NCBI RefSeq assembly: GCF_000472505.1
Contig: NZ_KI421429.1
Span: forward strand, 39,088-103,087
Direction of reading: 5' to 3'
Length of the DNA: 64,000 bases
DNA from: Luteimonas sp. J29
Lineage (GTDB): Bacteria; Pseudomonadota; Gammaproteobacteria; Xanthomonadales; Xanthomonadaceae
Each line of letters begins with the position of its first letter. The stretch's first letter is position 1. The notes below the pieces were generated by a model. The model made no database searches. It was not told the DNA's origin and worked only from the letters and a program-made list of their open reading frames with translations. Made by a program: the position numbers and the translations under genes. Shown here piece by piece: positions 13,510 to 24,306 of this stretch.

Positions 13510-14388
13510 ATGTCCCTCCGCCTGACCCCGTTCCGCCGCGCGATCCTGCTGCTGCTGGTGATCGTCCTGTCGACTTCCGGCTGCGCGCGGATCAAGGGCG
13601 TGTTCAAGGACAAGGACGAGAACGAAGGGGTCCCGGTCGAGCAGCTCTACGACAAGGGCCTGTCGCAGATGCACGCCGGCAACTGGGCCGGCGCCGTGGT
13701 CACCTACCGCCGCCTGCTGGCGCAGTACCCGTACGGGCCGTACACCGAGCAGGCGCTGATGGAGACCGCGTTCGCCTACTACAAGATGGGCAACGACGAG
13801 GAGGCGATCTCGGCCATCGACCGCTTCCTGCGCACCTACCCCACGCACAAGAACACGCCGTACATGTACTACCTGCGCGGCCTGGTGAACGCCAAGCGCG
13901 ACACCGTGTTCCTGCAGCGCGTGTGGCGGCTGGACGCCAGCCGGCGCGACCTGGCCGCGCCCAACCAGGCGTTCTCCGACTTCAACACCCTGGTCGACCG
14001 CTATCCGAACAGCCGCTACGCCGAGGACGCGCGCAAGCGCATGATCGAGCTGCGCAACCTGTTCGCCCGCCACGAGATCGAGGTCGCCCTGTACTACATG
14101 CGCCGCGGTGCGCTGGTGGCCGCGGCCGACCGCGCCAAGTACCTGCTCGAGACCTACCCGCAGAGCGAGTTCCAGAACGACGCCGTCGCGGTGCTCGCCG
14201 CGGCCTACGCCGGGCTGGGCAACGACGCCCTGGCCGCCGACGCGCGCCGCGTGCTCGAGCACAACGAGCCCGGCCACCCCTACCTCACCGGGGACTGGCC
14301 GGACTATCCGTGGACGATCCGCAAGCTCAACCCGTTCGCCGGCGAGCGTTCGGCGATCGACAACGACGCGCGCCGCCGGAAGAACTGA
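13510..14388 (+). CDS. bamD: Outer-membrane assembly lipoprotein BamD
   Basis: Essential lipoprotein of the BAM complex that inserts beta-barrel proteins into the outer membrane. With the ATG at 13510 the protein has 292 aa and a lipoprotein signal ending STSGC, Cys25 acylated. Five tetratricopeptide repeats follow, starting [18 protein letters not shown] and including [10 protein letters not shown]-like [11 protein letters not shown] and [11 protein letters not shown], typical BamD sequence. A GTG at 13504 is also in frame but less likely. Its barrel clients include the two receptors upstream. Confidence 0.96.
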   Translation: MSLRLTPFRRAILLLLVIVLSTSGCARIKGVFKDKDENEGVPVEQLYDKGLSQMHAGNWAGAVVTYRRLLAQYPYGPYTEQALMETAFAYYKMGNDEEAISAIDRFLRTYPTHKNTPYMYYLRGLVNAKRDTVFLQRVWRLDASRRDLAAPNQAFSDFNTLVDRYPNSRYAEDARKRMIELRNLFARHEIEVALYYMRRGALVAAADRAKYLLETYPQSEFQNDAVAVLAAAYAGLGNDALAADARRVLEHNEPGHPYLTGDWPDYPWTIRKLNPFAGERSAIDNDARRRKN

Positions 14389-14413
14389 CCCGGCCACCGC
14401 CGCGACCTGCAGG

Positions 14414-14440
14414 CGCCGCCCCCGGGGCGGCGTTCCTGTT
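14414..14440 (+). terminator. Intrinsic terminator after bamD
   Basis: Arms CGCCGCCCC (14414-14422) and GGGGCGGCG (14424-14432) are fully complementary (at least 8 bp with a 3-base loop), followed by TTCCTGTT. It lies 26 bp past the bamD stop and 15 bp before the convergent nadE stop. Confidence 0.6.
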
Positions 14441-14454
14441 TCCGGGCCCCGCCC

Positions 14455-16092
14455 TCAGGCCGGATAGCGGTTGCTGATCGGATAGCGCCGCTCGCGCCCG
14501 AACGCGCGCCGCGACACCTTCGGCCCGGTCGCCGCCTGGTGCCGCTTCCACTCCGCCACGCGCACCAGCCGCAGCACCCGGTCGACCGTGGCGGCGTCGA
14601 AGCCGGCGGACGTGATCTCGTCGCGCGACTGCTCCAGGTCCACGTAGCGGCGCAGGATCGCGTCGAGCACGTCGTAGGGCGGCAGCGAATCCTGGTCGAG
14701 CTGGTTGTCGCGCAGCTCGGCCGAGGGCGGGCGCGCGATCACGCCCGGCGGGATCACCGGCGCCCCGCCCACCGTGTTGCGCCACTTCGCCAGGCCATAC
14801 ACCTCGGTCTTGTACAGGTCCTTGATCGGCGCGTAGCCGCCGCACATGTCGCCGTAGATGGTGGCGTAGCCGACCGCGTACTCGCTCTTGTTGCCGGTGG
14901 TGAGCAGCAGCCCCCCGAACTTGTTGGCCAGCGCCATCAGCAGCGCGCCGCGGGTGCGCGACTGCAGGTTCTCCTCGGTGGTGTCCGGCCCGCGGCCCTC
15001 GAAATGCGGCGCCAGCGCCTCGAGGAAGCCCTGGAACGGCTGCTCGATCGGCACCGTCAGCAGGCGCACGCCGAGCGCGTCGCACTGCTCCTGGGCCAGG
15101 TCGTTGGACAGCCCGGCGGTGTAGCGCGAGGGCATCCGCACCGCGGTGACGTTGCCAGCGCCGAGCGCATCGACCGCCAGCGCCAGCACGATCGACGAAT
15201 CGATGCCACCCGACAGCCCGAGCCACGCCCTGGTGAACCCGTTCTTGGCGCAGTAGTCGCGGATCCCGCGCACGATCGCGCGCCAGGCCAGCGCGTCCAT
15301 GCTCTCGTCGCCGTCGTCCATCCACACCACCGGCGAGAACCGGCGCCCGGCGACGTCGTAGTCCACCACCAGCCACTGGTCGGTGAACGCGGCCGCCGCC
15401 GGGTGCACGGTGCCGTCGGCGTCGGCGACCACCGACGAGCCGTCGAACACCAGCGCATCCTGGCCGCCGACCAGGTTGACGTAGGCCAGCGCGGCCCCGT
15501 TCTCCTTCGTGCGCTCGGCCAGCAGCGCGTCGCGCTGGGCGTGCTTGCCGCGCTCGAACGGCGAAGCGTTGGGCACCAGCACCAGCTGCGCGCCGGCCCG
15601 GACCGTGTCGCGCAGCGGCTCGGGGAACCACAGGTCCTCGCAGACGACCACGCCCAGCGGCACGCCCTTGACCTCGAACACGCAGCTGCCGCCGTCCGGA
15701 TCGACGTGGAAGTAGCGGCGCTCGTCGAACACGTTGTAGTTGGGCAGCTCGCGCTTGCGGCAGGTCGCCTCGACCTTGCCGCCGCGCAGCACGCTTGCCG
15801 AGTTGTACAGGATGCTGCCGGCCGACTCGGGCCAGCCGACCACCGCCACGATCCCGGTCGCGGCCCTGGCCACCTCGCGCAGCGCCGCCTCGCAGTCGGC
15901 GAGGAAGGACGGGCGCATCAGCAGGTCTTCCGGCGGATAGCCGCTGATGGCGAGCTCGGGGAACAGCACCACGTCCGCGCCGTACTCGTCGCGCGCCTCC
16001 GCGATCATCGCCGCGATCCGGCTGGTGTTGCCCGCCACGTCGCCGACGGGGAAATCGAACTGGGCCATGGCGATGCGGAGCGTGTCGGTCAT
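14455..16092 (-). CDS. nadE: Glutamine-dependent NAD+ synthetase
   Basis: A 545-aa two-domain enzyme that amidates nicotinate adenine dinucleotide, the last step of NAD synthesis. The N-terminal nitrilase-like amidase carries the Glu-Lys-Cys triad in LFPELAISGYPPEDLL, CRKRELPNYNVFDERRYF and VVCEDLWFPEP. The C-terminal synthetase has the PP-loop LSGGIDSS and TTGNKSEYAVGYATIYGDMCGGYAPIKD-type sequence split by normal family residues. The ATG at 16092 gives MTDTLRIAMAQFDFPVGD, the usual N-terminus. Glutamine as nitrogen donor follows from the fused amidase domain. Palindromes lie directly upstream. Confidence 0.97.
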   Translation of the reverse strand: MTDTLRIAMAQFDFPVGDVAGNTSRIAAMIAEARDEYGADVVLFPELAISGYPPEDLLMRPSFLADCEAALREVARAATGIVAVVGWPESAGSILYNSASVLRGGKVEATCRKRELPNYNVFDERRYFHVDPDGGSCVFEVKGVPLGVVVCEDLWFPEPLRDTVRAGAQLVLVPNASPFERGKHAQRDALLAERTKENGAALAYVNLVGGQDALVFDGSSVVADADGTVHPAAAAFTDQWLVVDYDVAGRRFSPVVWMDDGDESMDALAWRAIVRGIRDYCAKNGFTRAWLGLSGGIDSSIVLALAVDALGAGNVTAVRMPSRYTAGLSNDLAQEQCDALGVRLLTVPIEQPFQGFLEALAPHFEGRGPDTTEENLQSRTRGALLMALANKFGGLLLTTGNKSEYAVGYATIYGDMCGGYAPIKDLYKTEVYGLAKWRNTVGGAPVIPPGVIARPPSAELRDNQLDQDSLPPYDVLDAILRRYVDLEQSRDEITSAGFDAATVDRVLRLVRVAEWKRHQAATGPKVSRRAFGRERRYPISNRYPA

Positions 16093-16217
16093 GTGCGGGA
16101 TCCGTGCGGGGGAACGGGCGTGGGACCTGCAAGTATGGCCCGTCGGGGATGCAGGCCGGGGCATGGGGGCCACATGCGCGGTGGTCGTGCCGGTTGCGCG
16201 GCCGGGGCGGGTGTCGT

Positions 16218-16376
16218 GGCCCCCGCCCCGGCCCTCCCCCGCAAGCGGGGGAGGGAGCAGAGGCAGCGGCTTCGGGAAGCTGCACGACTCGTCCTCCCCG
16301 CGCGCCTTTGACCCCCTTCCCCCTCCCGCGCCCTTGGCCCCCTCCCCCGCTTGCGGGGGAGGGTTGGGGTGGGGGC
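16218..16376. repeat. Left 159-bp direct repeat (palindrome pair) beside the DUF559 gene
   Basis: Two palindromes (16218-16257 and 16337-16376) in inverted orientation enclose a specific spacer with AGCAGAGG, GGGAAGCTGC, GACTCGTC and GCGCCTTTGACCCCC. The whole block recurs in the same orientation at 16873-17032 at roughly 90% identity by eye. It fills most of the 303-bp nadE-DUF559 gap. Confidence 0.88.
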
Positions 16377-16395
16377 ACCCCGCGAACAGCACCCG

Positions 16396-16740
16396 TCACC
16401 CCGCCTCCCCCAGCGCCTCCAGGATCACCTCGCACACCCCTTCCGCATTCCCCGGCACATCGTGGTTCCAGAACCGCAGGACCCTGAAGCCCTGCGCGCG
16501 AAAGAAGGCGTCGCGCGCCCTGTCGCCGCGCGCACCCGCGTGCTGCCCGCCATCGACCTCCACCACCAGCCCGGCCTGCAGGCAGGCGAAGTCGGCGACG
16601 AACGGCCCGATCGGCACCTGGCGGCGGAACCTGTGGCCGGCCAACTGGCGAAGGCGCAGGCACCGCCACAGCGCGCGCTCGGCGTCGGTCATGGCCGCCC
16701 GCAACGCGCGGGCGCGGTCGCGCTTCTGGCCTGCCCGCAT
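16396..16740 (-). CDS. DUF559 endonuclease-domain protein (Vsr-like PD-(D/E)XK fold)
   Basis: A compact 114-aa protein that covers the whole DUF559 domain: RALRAAMTDAERALWRCLR, RFRRQVPIGPFVADFACL, VVEVDGGQH and GFRVLRFWNHDV. The acidic residues in VADF and VEVD plus the following GGQH fit the Vsr-like nuclease active site known for this family; substrate and role are not established. The start at 16740 is the first ATG after the palindromes. The gene stands alone between two direct repeats, 20 bp from the left one and 132 bp from the right one, between housekeeping genes nadE and sucD. This position suggests that it belongs to a mobile or repeat-propagating unit rather than to either neighbour. 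Confidence 0.85.
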   Translation of the reverse strand: MRAGQKRDRARALRAAMTDAERALWRCLRLRQLAGHRFRRQVPIGPFVADFACLQAGLVVEVDGGQHAGARGDRARDAFFRAQGFRVLRFWNHDVPGNAEGVCEVILEALGEAG

Positions 16741-16872
16741 CGCGTGGCTCCACAGGGGTGCGGGTGCAGGGTGACGCGGGTGGCTGACGGGGCCGATCAG
16801 GGTGCGTCGGAGCGTCGTGTCGGAAAGGCCCGTGGTGAGGGTGCGGGCGCTGCCTGGTCTGGATGCCGTGGT

Positions 16873-17032
16873 GGCCCCCACCCCGGCCCTCCCCCGCAAG
16901 CGGGGAGGGAGCAGAGGCCGCGGCTACGGGAAGCTGCGCGACTCGTCTTCCCCTCGCGCCTTTGACCCCCCCTTCCCCCTCCCGCGCCCTTGGTTCCCTC
17001 CCCCGCTTGCGGGGGAGGGTTGGGGTGGGGGC
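16873..17032. repeat. Right 160-bp direct repeat (palindrome pair) beside the DUF559 gene
   Basis: Palindromes at 16873-16912 and 16995-17032 surround the same spacer as in the left block, with small differences such as GGCCGCGGCTACGGG for GGCAGCGGCTTCGGG. Same orientation as the left block. Together they bracket 16377-16872. Confidence 0.88.
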
Positions 17033-17070
17033 CACCGGCAACACCCGGATCCAGCAACCCCGCAAAGCAG

Positions 17071-17092
17071 AAGGCCGCCCGAAGGCGGCCTT
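17071..17092 (-). terminator. Intrinsic terminator of the sucCD unit
   Basis: A 9-bp stem, AAGGCCGCC with GGCGGCCTT, encloses the loop CGAA (UUCG-type tetraloop on the transcribed strand). On the minus strand it is followed by CTGCTTTG. It starts 28 bp past the sucD stop. Confidence 0.7.
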
Positions 17093-17119
17093 CCGCATGC
17101 AGCGTGCCGGCGCGCGAGG

Positions 17120-17998
<879 letters not shown>

Positions 17999-18024
17999 GT
18001 ATTGGTCCTGATCTGGATTCGGGT

Positions 18025-18120
18025 CCTTCCCCCGCGTGCGGGGGAAGGGTTGGGAGGGGGGCCGGGTCCGAAGCGAGGTTCGCCCCCACCCCAGCCCTCC
18101 CCCGCAGGCGGGGGAGGGAG
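18025..18120. repeat. Palindrome pair between sucC and sucD
   Basis: Palindromes at 18025-18062 and 18082-18120 lie in inverted orientation with a 20-bp spacer. They fill half of the 197-bp gap between two genes whose products must be made one to one. Confidence 0.88.
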
Positions 18121-18195
18121 CGTGCAGGTCCCTGCACCGGATGCGTGGGATCGCGCGGACCCGCTGCCGCAGCCGGTGGAGGGCTGGTGGATGCC

Positions 18196-19365
<1,170 letters not shown>

Positions 19366-19553
19366 GTGGGGTCCGTGCTGGGGAGGATCGCGGCGGCGCC
19401 CGGACCCGGAGGCCTGCAGGCGGCACGCGGCCGCATATTCTCGCGCATGGGCCGCCCCCGGGCAAAGGCGGCCGCGGCCGGGCGGCCGCCGGGCCCGCAG
19501 GCGGCGGTTCCGGCCCTATACTCCGGGGCCCCGACCCTCCGCGCCATTCGCCC

Positions 19554-21200
19554 TTGGCCGCATCCGCAGCAGTGCCCGCCGCCCGCCAACAGCATTCGCT
19601 GCGCCGCGAGCTGTACCTGTTCGCCCTGTACCGCCTGTTCGAGTCGGCCCTGCTGGCGCTGATCGTCTTCAGCCCGGCCGGCGCGCTGCTGGGCGAGATG
19701 CACATGCCCGAGCTGGCGCGCACCGTGTCCACCACCTACGTGGTGCTCTCGGGGGTGCTGCTGGCCCACGCCTGGCGCCTGTACCGGGCCGGCCCGCTGC
19801 TGCGCGGCGGGGTGCTCCCGCACGTGGTGGTCGGCCTCGGGGTGGACCTGGCGGTGGTGTTCCTGGCCACCCATGCCCTGCCCGCCGCCGGGCCCGGCAT
19901 CGCCCTGATGTTCGTGTTCAACCTGGCCGCCGGCGCCCTGTTCCTGTCGATGCCCTGGAGCATGGCCTTCGCCGGCGCCGCCACCGCCGCCCTGCTCACC
20001 CAGTACGGCTGGCAGCGGATGGAGGACGTGGCCGAGCGGCCGCTGGCCGAGGTGCTGATGTTCGCCGTGGCCTACGTCGCGGTGGCCGCGCTGATGCACC
20101 ACCTGGGCCGGCAGATGCGCGCCGCCCAGCGCCTGGCCGACCAGCGCTCGGCCGAGGCCGCCAACCTGGCCGAGGTCAACGAACTGGTGATCCGGCGCAT
20201 GCGCATCGGCGTGATCCTGGTCGACGGCGCCGGCCGCATCCGCATGGCCAACGAGGCCGCGCAGGTGCTGCTGCTCGACGACGCCGACGGCGACGACCAC
20301 CCGATGCACGGCCGGATGCTGTCCGAGGTCGCGCCGGAACTGGCCGAGCGCCTGTCCCAGTGGCGCCAGGACGGCCAGCAGAACGAGCTGCCGATGGCCT
20401 GCGGCCCCGACGACGCCGAGGTGCTGCCGCGCTTCACCCGCCTGCTCGCCACCAGCGACGCGACCCTGGTGTTCCTCGACGACACCTCGCTGGTCTCGCG
20501 CCGCGCCGAATCCCTCACCCTGGCCGCGATGGGCCGCTTCTCGGCCAGCCTCGCCCACGAGATCCGCAACCCGCTGGCGGCGATCAACTACGCCACCCAG
20601 CTGCTCGAGGAATCCCAGGACCTGGGCGCCAGCGACCGCCGCCTGCTGCAGATCATCCACCAGCAGTGCATGCGCACCAACGGCATCGTCGAGAGCGTGC
20701 TGGGCCTGGCGCGTCGCGAGCGGGCCAAGCCCGAGCGCATCGACCTGGTCGGCTTCCTGCGCCACTTCATCGAGGACTACCGGCTGATCGTGCCCGAGGA
20801 GAACGCGCAGATCCGCCTCACCGGCGAACCGGCCCGGCTGCCGGTGATGTTCGACCCGCGCCACCTGCAGCAGATCGTCACCGCGCTGGTGAACAACGCC
20901 GTGCGCTACGGCCACCTGCCCGGCGAGGTGCCGCGCATCGCCCTGCACGTGGAGGAATCCGGCGGCGTGCCGGTGCTGAGCATCCTCGACCGCGGCCCCG
21001 GCATCCCCGACGCGGTGACCTCGCAGCTGTTCCGCCCGTTCTTCACCACCTCCGAGAACGGCACCGGCCTCGGGCTCTACATCGCCCACGAACTGTGCCG
21101 GGCCAACGAGGCCGAGCTGGAGTACGTGCCCGTCCCCGGCGGCGGCGCCTGCTTCCGCATCACCCTGCCGCCGCAGAACACCCTGCTCCAGCCCGACTGA
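19554..21200 (+). CDS. pilS: Type IV pilus sensor histidine kinase PilS
   Basis: A 548-aa membrane kinase that phosphorylates PilR. About six transmembrane helices lie in residues 20-190, followed by a coiled linker, a PAS-like region ([21 protein letters not shown]), the phospho-acceptor H-box [19 protein letters not shown], the N-box LVNNAVRYG and G-boxes DRGPGIPD and [12 protein letters not shown]. aeruginosa PilS senses pilin levels in the membrane. The frame opens at a TTG (19554) with a GTG at 19572 as the alternative; neither has a good ribosome site, so the start is uncertain. pilR follows after an unusual 160-bp gap. Confidence 0.93.
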   Translation: MAASAAVPAARQQHSLRRELYLFALYRLFESALLALIVFSPAGALLGEMHMPELARTVSTTYVVLSGVLLAHAWRLYRAGPLLRGGVLPHVVVGLGVDLAVVFLATHALPAAGPGIALMFVFNLAAGALFLSMPWSMAFAGAATAALLTQYGWQRMEDVAERPLAEVLMFAVAYVAVAALMHHLGRQMRAAQRLADQRSAEAANLAEVNELVIRRMRIGVILVDGAGRIRMANEAAQVLLLDDADGDDHPMHGRMLSEVAPELAERLSQWRQDGQQNELPMACGPDDAEVLPRFTRLLATSDATLVFLDDTSLVSRRAESLTLAAMGRFSASLAHEIRNPLAAINYATQLLEESQDLGASDRRLLQIIHQQCMRTNGIVESVLGLARRERAKPERIDLVGFLRHFIEDYRLIVPEENAQIRLTGEPARLPVMFDPRHLQQIVTALVNNAVRYGHLPGEVPRIALHVEESGGVPVLSILDRGPGIPDAVTSQLFRPFFTTSENGTGLGLYIAHELCRANEAELEYVPVPGGGACFRITLPPQNTLLQPD

Positions 21201-21360
21201 GGCGCGGCAAAAGTTCCAGTTGCAACGGCCGATACCGTGGCGGGCGCCGCACGCCCCGCCCGGCCCGGGGCTGCCGCCTCTCCGGAACGGGACGGCGTCC
21301 CTCGTCACCCGGGTCAAAAAGTGTCAATATTGGTCACCTTGCGACGAATTCCTCACTTTT

Positions 21361-22785
<1,425 letters not shown>

Positions 22786-22808
22786 CCCACCCCACCACCC
22801 CGCCCCCT

Positions 22809-22913
22809 GTAGGAGCGGCTTGAGCCGCGACCCCGCGCAAGGCCTGGCGCCCCGGCCTGCCCCGCGCGGCGCGTTGGCCGAGGGACAGGGTCGCGGCTGA
22901 AGCCGCTCCTACA
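22809..22913. repeat. REP pair (GTAGGAGCGGCTT type) in inverted orientation
   Basis: TGTAGGAGCGGCTTGAGCCG at about 22809-22828 recurs inverted as CGGCTGAAGCCGCTCCTACA (22894-22913), about 65 bp apart. This is the classical REP/BIME arrangement of Pseudomonas and xanthomonads, distinct from the CCCTCCCCCGC family. It lies just after pilR and may protect or end the pilSR transcript. Confidence 0.75.
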
Positions 22914-23111
22914 GCCGCAACCGGCATCCATCGCGGGCCTCATACGCCCCCGCCCAACCGCTCGCTCCCGCTTCCGCACCGCTCGTCGGAATCGCACGGC
23001 CCTGCGCAGCGATGCGCAACCATGCGCCCCCTCACGCAACAACACCGACACGCATCACAACTTCCGGAGCGCCACCCGTCGCCCGGGACGACGTTGGCCC
23101 CACCGCGTCAC

Positions 23112-23158
23112 TTTGTGACTCGAAACTGCCCATAAGGGGCAGGCAACTTCGTCACGAA
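23112..23158. promoter_or_regulatory. Nested inverted repeats upstream of pilA1, candidate PilR site
   Basis: Inner repeat CTGCCC (23126-23131) / GGGCAG (23137-23142); outer repeat GTGAC (23115-23119) / GTCAC (23151-23155); and TTCGTCACGAA (23148-23158), itself a palindrome. They lie about 60-105 bp upstream of the sigma-54 element, the usual place for enhancer-type activator sites. That PilR binds here is inference. Confidence 0.45.
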
Positions 23159-23218
23159 ACCCGTACGGAGTGTGAACCCGTACCCCATGCCACCCATGGA
23201 CCCGCTGTGTTGCGGGGT

Positions 23219-23234
23219 TGGCACGCAATCTGCG
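23219..23234 (+). promoter_or_regulatory. Sigma-54 promoter of pilA1
   Basis: TGGCACGCAATCTGCG matches the sigma-54 consensus TGGCACG-N4-TTGC with GG at 23220-23221 and GC at 23232-23233 and the required spacing; only one base of the -12 part differs. Expected transcription start is near 23245, giving a 5' leader of about 97 bases. Confidence 0.8.
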
Positions 23235-23341
23235 TTAATCCCCGGGCACGTGCGCCACGCACGGCTGCCCACAGGACCCGGTTACAGCCGGACCGGCGGG
23301 GCACGTGGAGTCGACTAGTCAACCTCTAGGGGATACAGAGC

Positions 23342-23662
23342 ATGAAGACGCAGAAGGGCTTTACCCTGATCGAGCTGATGATCGTGGTCGCGATCATCGC
23401 CATCCTGGCCGCCATCGCGCTGCCGGCGTACAACAACTACCGCATCCGTTCGGCCGAGAATGCGTGCCTGGCCGAGGCCAAGGCCTACATGAACTCCTGG
23501 CTGGCCTCCTCGGTGAACGACATGCCGCTGCCGCAGACCCTGCCGCGTTCGGCGTGCACGTCGGGCGACGGTAGCAACCCGACCTTCGAGCCGCAGCTGC
23601 CGGGTCAGGCCGATACCGTGTGCGATCCGGAGTCGGCCACCTGCTCCATCCCGGGCCGCTGA
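23342..23662 (+). CDS. pilA: Type IV major pilin (PilA), first copy
   Basis: A 106-aa prepilin. PilD should cut the short leader MKTQKG before Phe, leaving the N-methylated helix [20 protein letters not shown] with Glu5. The globular part is unusually small (mature about 100 aa against 140-160 in Pseudomonas). It contains four Cys: one in the helix region (ENAC), one in SAC, and a C-terminal pair CDPESATC that probably forms the D-region disulfide. AGGGGA precedes the ATG. The N-terminal 40 residues are nearly identical to the second copy, while the rest differs. A strong terminator follows, so the two pilins are separate units. Confidence 0.95.
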   Translation: MKTQKGFTLIELMIVVAIIAILAAIALPAYNNYRIRSAENACLAEAKAYMNSWLASSVNDMPLPQTLPRSACTSGDGSNPTFEPQLPGQADTVCDPESATCSIPGR

Positions 23663-23686
23663 TCGTCCACACGTTGTGTCGCTCGG

Positions 23687-23716
23687 AAAGCCCCTCGCAA
23701 GAGGGGCTTTCTTTTT
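23687..23716 (+). terminator. Intrinsic terminator of pilA1
   Basis: A perfect 10-bp stem (AAAGCCCCTC with GAGGGGCTTT), loop GCAA, then CTTTTTG. It lies 25 bp past the pilA1 stop. This is the best intrinsic terminator in the window. Confidence 0.92.
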
Positions 23717-23825
23717 GTCCCCGACCAGGTAACGCATGCCCCAGCAGACGGGACGCGGGCCCATCGAGATCCAAATCACATTTTCGATCTCGGACCCCCT
23801 TGGCCATCAAGTACCCGCGCCCCAT

Positions 23826-23841
23826 TGGCCAGAGTCTTGCT
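23826..23841 (+). promoter_or_regulatory. Sigma-54 promoter of pilA2
   Basis: TGGCCAGAGTCTTGCT has the -24 GG (23827-23828) and -12 GC (23839-23840) at exact spacing and a perfect TTGCT; two bases in the -24 block differ from consensus. Expected start near 23852, 38 bases before the pilA2 ATG. Confidence 0.72.
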
Positions 23842-23889
23842 AGCAGTGTCCATCGGGGACCAGTCGGGTGGCTCCGGGGGAATACCACC

Positions 23890-24219
23890 ATGCGCAACAC
23901 TGTCCGCGGCTTCACCTTGATTGAACTGATGATCGTGGTCGCGATCATCGCGATCCTGGCGGCGATCGCCCTGCCGGCTTACAACAATTACCGGATTCGC
24001 TCCGCCGAGAATGCCTGCCAGGCCGAGATGAAGAACTACGCCATCTTCTCGTTGGCGGCGATCCACAACGGCATGTCTATCCCGGACCCGCTGCTGAGCG
24101 CCTGTACGTCCGCCGACACAGCCGTGGATCTGGAGACGCCCGTCAGCGGCACGCCCAGGCTGCCCGGCATCCGGACCACTACCTGCCACTTGCCTACGGC
24201 GAGCTGCTCGCTCGACTGA
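23890..24219 (+). CDS. Type IV pilin (PilA), second copy
   Basis: A 109-aa prepilin with leader MRNTVRG, cleavage before Phe, and the same methylated helix as the first copy followed by [16 protein letters not shown]. The C-terminal two thirds diverge ([21 protein letters not shown]), but the Cys pattern is kept, ending in the pair [14 protein letters not shown] precedes the ATG at 23890. The gene has its own sigma-54 element, so the copies can be expressed together or unequally. Which is the major subunit cannot be told. A GT-C-like protein gene follows after 87 bp. Confidence 0.93.
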   Translation: MRNTVRGFTLIELMIVVAIIAILAAIALPAYNNYRIRSAENACQAEMKNYAIFSLAAIHNGMSIPDPLLSACTSADTAVDLETPVSGTPRLPGIRTTTCHLPTASCSLD

Positions 24220-24306
24220 GCGATCGCCCCTCGGCCCCTCGGCCCCGAAGTCGGGACACAGCCGCCCCTGATCACCCATAATCGGGGCTTCCCCGGGGGG
24301 ACGCGC

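Noticed and set aside
16396-16899. Longer DUF559 protein starting near 16899
   Set aside because: The added N-terminus is translated palindrome and spacer. The DUF559 domain is complete from the ATG at 16740.
23342-24219. Short pilins as conductive nanowire subunits (Geobacter-like)
   Set aside because: Mature length is about 100 residues, not about 60, and aromatic residues are few and mostly in the N-terminal helix.
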